From the NCBI GenBank assembly GCA_002724505.1, contig PBOV01000153.1:1-7123 (forward strand): a stretch of 7,123 nucleotides of DNA, given 5' to 3'. The DNA comes from Rhodospirillaceae bacterium. GTDB taxonomy: Bacteria > Pseudomonadota > Alphaproteobacteria > MPNO01 > UBA2964. Positions 5,512 through 7,123 of the stretch are shown in pieces (within the stretch, counting starts at the first letter, position 1; every line of letters starts with the position of its first letter). The position numbers and the translations under genes are program-made. The notes beneath the pieces are model-generated. The model worked only from the letters and a program-made list of their open reading frames with translations. It was not told where the DNA came from and made no database searches.

Positions 5512-7008
5512 ATGATTGACGCAGCAATTGCCGGGCTAATCGGCATAATTCAGTGGAAAGCATTCCTACTAATGATGGTAGGAATCGTAATTAGCTCCAC
5601 TCTAGTTGCAATGCCTGGGATCGGAAGCAAAACGGCAATAGCACTTCTTCTGCCAATTGCCTTTGTACTAAATCAATTCGAAGCCATCTGCCTGATAATG
5701 AGTGTATGGGCGGTGAGCAATACCGCTAATTCGATTACATCAATTTTATTTTCTGTCCCGGGAGGTGGTGGTTCTCAGGCTACAATAATGGATGGCTACC
5801 CTATGGCCAAAAATGGAGAGGCTGCACGAGCCCTCTCTGCTGCGTTCACCTCTTCTGCCATAGGCGGCATTATCGGTGCGCTCGTACTTCTTATAGCCAT
5901 CCCAATTTTGCGTCCACTTGTGCTTTTGTTAGGCCCACCTGAATTTTTTATGTTGGTTATGGTCGGTATCGCTATGGTAGGGGCTCTAAGTGGAAAAGCG
6001 CCAGTAAAGGGCATTATCGCTGGCGGAATTGGGTTAGTCGTATCCATGGTCGGGGTTCATATGATCACCGGCCTGCATCGCTTCACCTTTGACCAAATTT
6101 ACCTCCTTGATGGGCTTAAACTGATCCCCGTCACTATCGGCCTTTTCGCTATACCCGAGTTAATCTATATGGGTGTTAAAGGCACTGGAATTTCTGATCT
6201 ACCGCTTGGTGATCTTGGTAAAGGCCGCCGGCAGGGTATTAAGGATGCTTTTGAACACCGCTGGTTAGTATTCCGGAGTAGTCTTATTGGTGTATGGGTT
6301 GGTATCATTCCGGGCCTTGGCTCTGCAGTAGCTGATTGGTTTGCATATGGCAGCGCTAAACAAACCTGCCCCGGGGCACGAGAGACCTTTGGCAAGGGGG
6401 ATGTGCGTGGTGTCATAGCGGTAGACTCTGCAACAAATGCGAAAGAGGGGGGCTCGCTAATTCCGACCCTCGCCTTCGGCATCCCTGGCTCCAGTACGCT
6501 AGCGCTGATTTTTGGTGGCTTGATTATCGTAGGCATAACTCCGGGCAGGGATATGCTAACCAAAGATCTCCATTTAACCTTTTCTATGATATGGTTACTG
6601 ATCATTGGAACTATCATTACCTCAATTTTGTGCCTTGCTTTTACACGGCAACTAGCAATGGCTACAAAAATCCGTCCGTCGCTTATGATCCCAATTATTT
6701 TAGCCATGGCCGTAATCGGTAGCTTCGCGGCATCCAGTAGATTTGAGGACGTCTTGATTATGCTTGCCTTTGGAACGATTGGCTACTTCATGAGAGCTAC
6801 TGGTTGGCCAAGGCCGCCACTGCTGCTTGGTTTGGTCCTAGGTCCAATTGCAGAGCAACATATGTGGACATCTTGGCAACTTTTTGGTGCAGATTTTCTG
6901 TTACGACCAGGTGTTTTGATTATCTTTGCGATACTCCTGGTATGTGTTACCTACCCAATGCTCCAGGACCGTTACTTTAAGCGCCGAGCCGAGGAAACGG
7001 ATACCTAG
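5512..7008 (+). CDS. tctA: Tripartite tricarboxylate transporter large permease (TctA)
   Basis: A 498-residue inner-membrane protein, the typical length for TctA, with about a dozen hydrophobic segments. It forms the translocation channel with TctB and receives substrate from the TctC binding protein. The two halves carry the related family motifs: 'VAMPGIGSKTAIALLLP' (32-48) and 'GIIPGLGSAVADW' (264-276), and, after each, 'SITSILFSVPGGG' (74-86) with 'IMDGYPMAKNGEAARAL' (92-108), and 'AVDSATNAKEGGSLIPTL' (303-320) with 'FGIPGSSTLAL' (322-332). The C-terminal 'PPLLLGLVLGPIAEQ' (435-449) is also characteristic. In the first half 'WAVSNTANS' (66-74) stands where most relatives have a GYYGGS-like sequence. 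It is preceded by the intercistronic hairpin and followed after one base by tctB. The substrate cannot be told from this protein. Confidence 0.95.
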   Translation: MIDAAIAGLIGIIQWKAFLLMMVGIVISSTLVAMPGIGSKTAIALLLPIAFVLNQFEAICLIMSVWAVSNTANSITSILFSVPGGGGSQATIMDGYPMAKNGEAARALSAAFTSSAIGGIIGALVLLIAIPILRPLVLLLGPPEFFMLVMVGIAMVGALSGKAPVKGIIAGGIGLVVSMVGVHMITGLHRFTFDQIYLLDGLKLIPVTIGLFAIPELIYMGVKGTGISDLPLGDLGKGRRQGIKDAFEHRWLVFRSSLIGVWVGIIPGLGSAVADWFAYGSAKQTCPGARETFGKGDVRGVIAVDSATNAKEGGSLIPTLAFGIPGSSTLALIFGGLIIVGITPGRDMLTKDLHLTFSMIWLLIIGTIITSILCLAFTRQLAMATKIRPSLMIPIILAMAVIGSFAASSRFEDVLIMLAFGTIGYFMRATGWPRPPLLLGLVLGPIAEQHMWTSWQLFGADFLLRPGVLIIFAILLVCVTYPMLQDRYFKRRAEETDT

Positions 7009-7009
7009 G

Positions 7010-7123
7010 ATGAATTTACGTTTACAACCGAGGTCTCTTCTTACACTCTGTTTAATCGGGTTGTTTGCATATGTCGTCATATCATCCTCTGAAATGCCCC
7101 TTCAGGCTAAACTTTACCCCTGG
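7010..7123 (+). CDS. tctB: Tripartite tricarboxylate transporter small membrane subunit (TctB), 3'-partial
   Basis: The first 38 codons of the next gene, cut by the right edge. The ATG follows the tctA stop after one base (TAGGATG), and GAGGA at 6991-6995 inside the tctA end is a distant ribosome site, so translation is probably coupled to tctA. The residues show a short basic start, a hydrophobic helix ('LLTLCLIGLFAYVVI') and then 'KLYPW', where TctB proteins have a conserved (F/Y)P after the first transmembrane segment. Position behind tctA and this layout support TctB, the small four-helix partner of the permease. The order C-A-B differs from the common C-B-A. Confidence 0.75.
   Translation, partial: MNLRLQPRSLLTLCLIGLFAYVVISSSEMPLQAKLYPW

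Noticed and set aside
6165..6707. A 180-codon open frame antisense to tctA
   Set aside because: It lies fully within a strongly conserved permease gene on the other strand, has no ribosome site of note, and its residues show no recognisable domain; it is a shadow of the tctA codon pattern.

Overview
The window looks like a bacterial catabolic and transport locus, most likely from a proteobacterium and perhaps a marine alphaproteobacterium. The basis is tight gene packing, a binding-protein-rich transporter content (a TctCAB-type tripartite tricarboxylate transporter and an NMT1-like ABC binding protein), and base composition that looks close to even GC. The taxonomic call is weak and rests on gene style, not on a marker gene.

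Layout, left to right. Positions 1-757 (+) hold the C-terminal two thirds or so of an ABC-type periplasmic substrate-binding protein whose 5' end lies outside the window. Its stop codon is separated by six bases from the stop of a convergent two-gene minus-strand operon (2490 to 764). That operon encodes an ACMSD-like amidohydrolase-superfamily protein and then, translationally coupled through a one-base stop/start overlap, an Asp/Glu racemase / maleate isomerase / arylmalonate decarboxylase-family protein. A short divergent control region (about 2491-2648) separates it from a rightward set: an FAD-dependent oxidoreductase of the fumarate reductase / ketosteroid dehydrogenase flavoprotein class, tctC, tctA, and the first 38 codons of tctB, cut by the right edge.

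How the genes may work together (inference): the TctC binding protein captures an organic, probably carboxylate, substrate in the periplasm and the TctA/TctB membrane unit imports it. The flavoprotein could desaturate or reduce it, the amidohydrolase-like enzyme could decarboxylate or hydrolyse a ring or chain intermediate, and the two-cysteine isomerase/decarboxylase could handle a maleate-like or malonate-like intermediate. The substrate cannot be read from the sequence.

The most notable oddities are an extremely basic, about 76-residue C-terminal extension on TctC with a pair of cysteines; a 14-bp hairpin without a U-tract between tctC and tctA; loss of the first metal-binding His of the HxH motif in the amidohydrolase; substitutions at expected active-site positions in the racemase-family protein and the flavoprotein; and a palindrome overlapping the -35 element of a good sigma70-like promoter in the divergent region. 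No RNA genes, insertion sequences, CRISPR arrays or gene-free stretches above 300 bases were seen.
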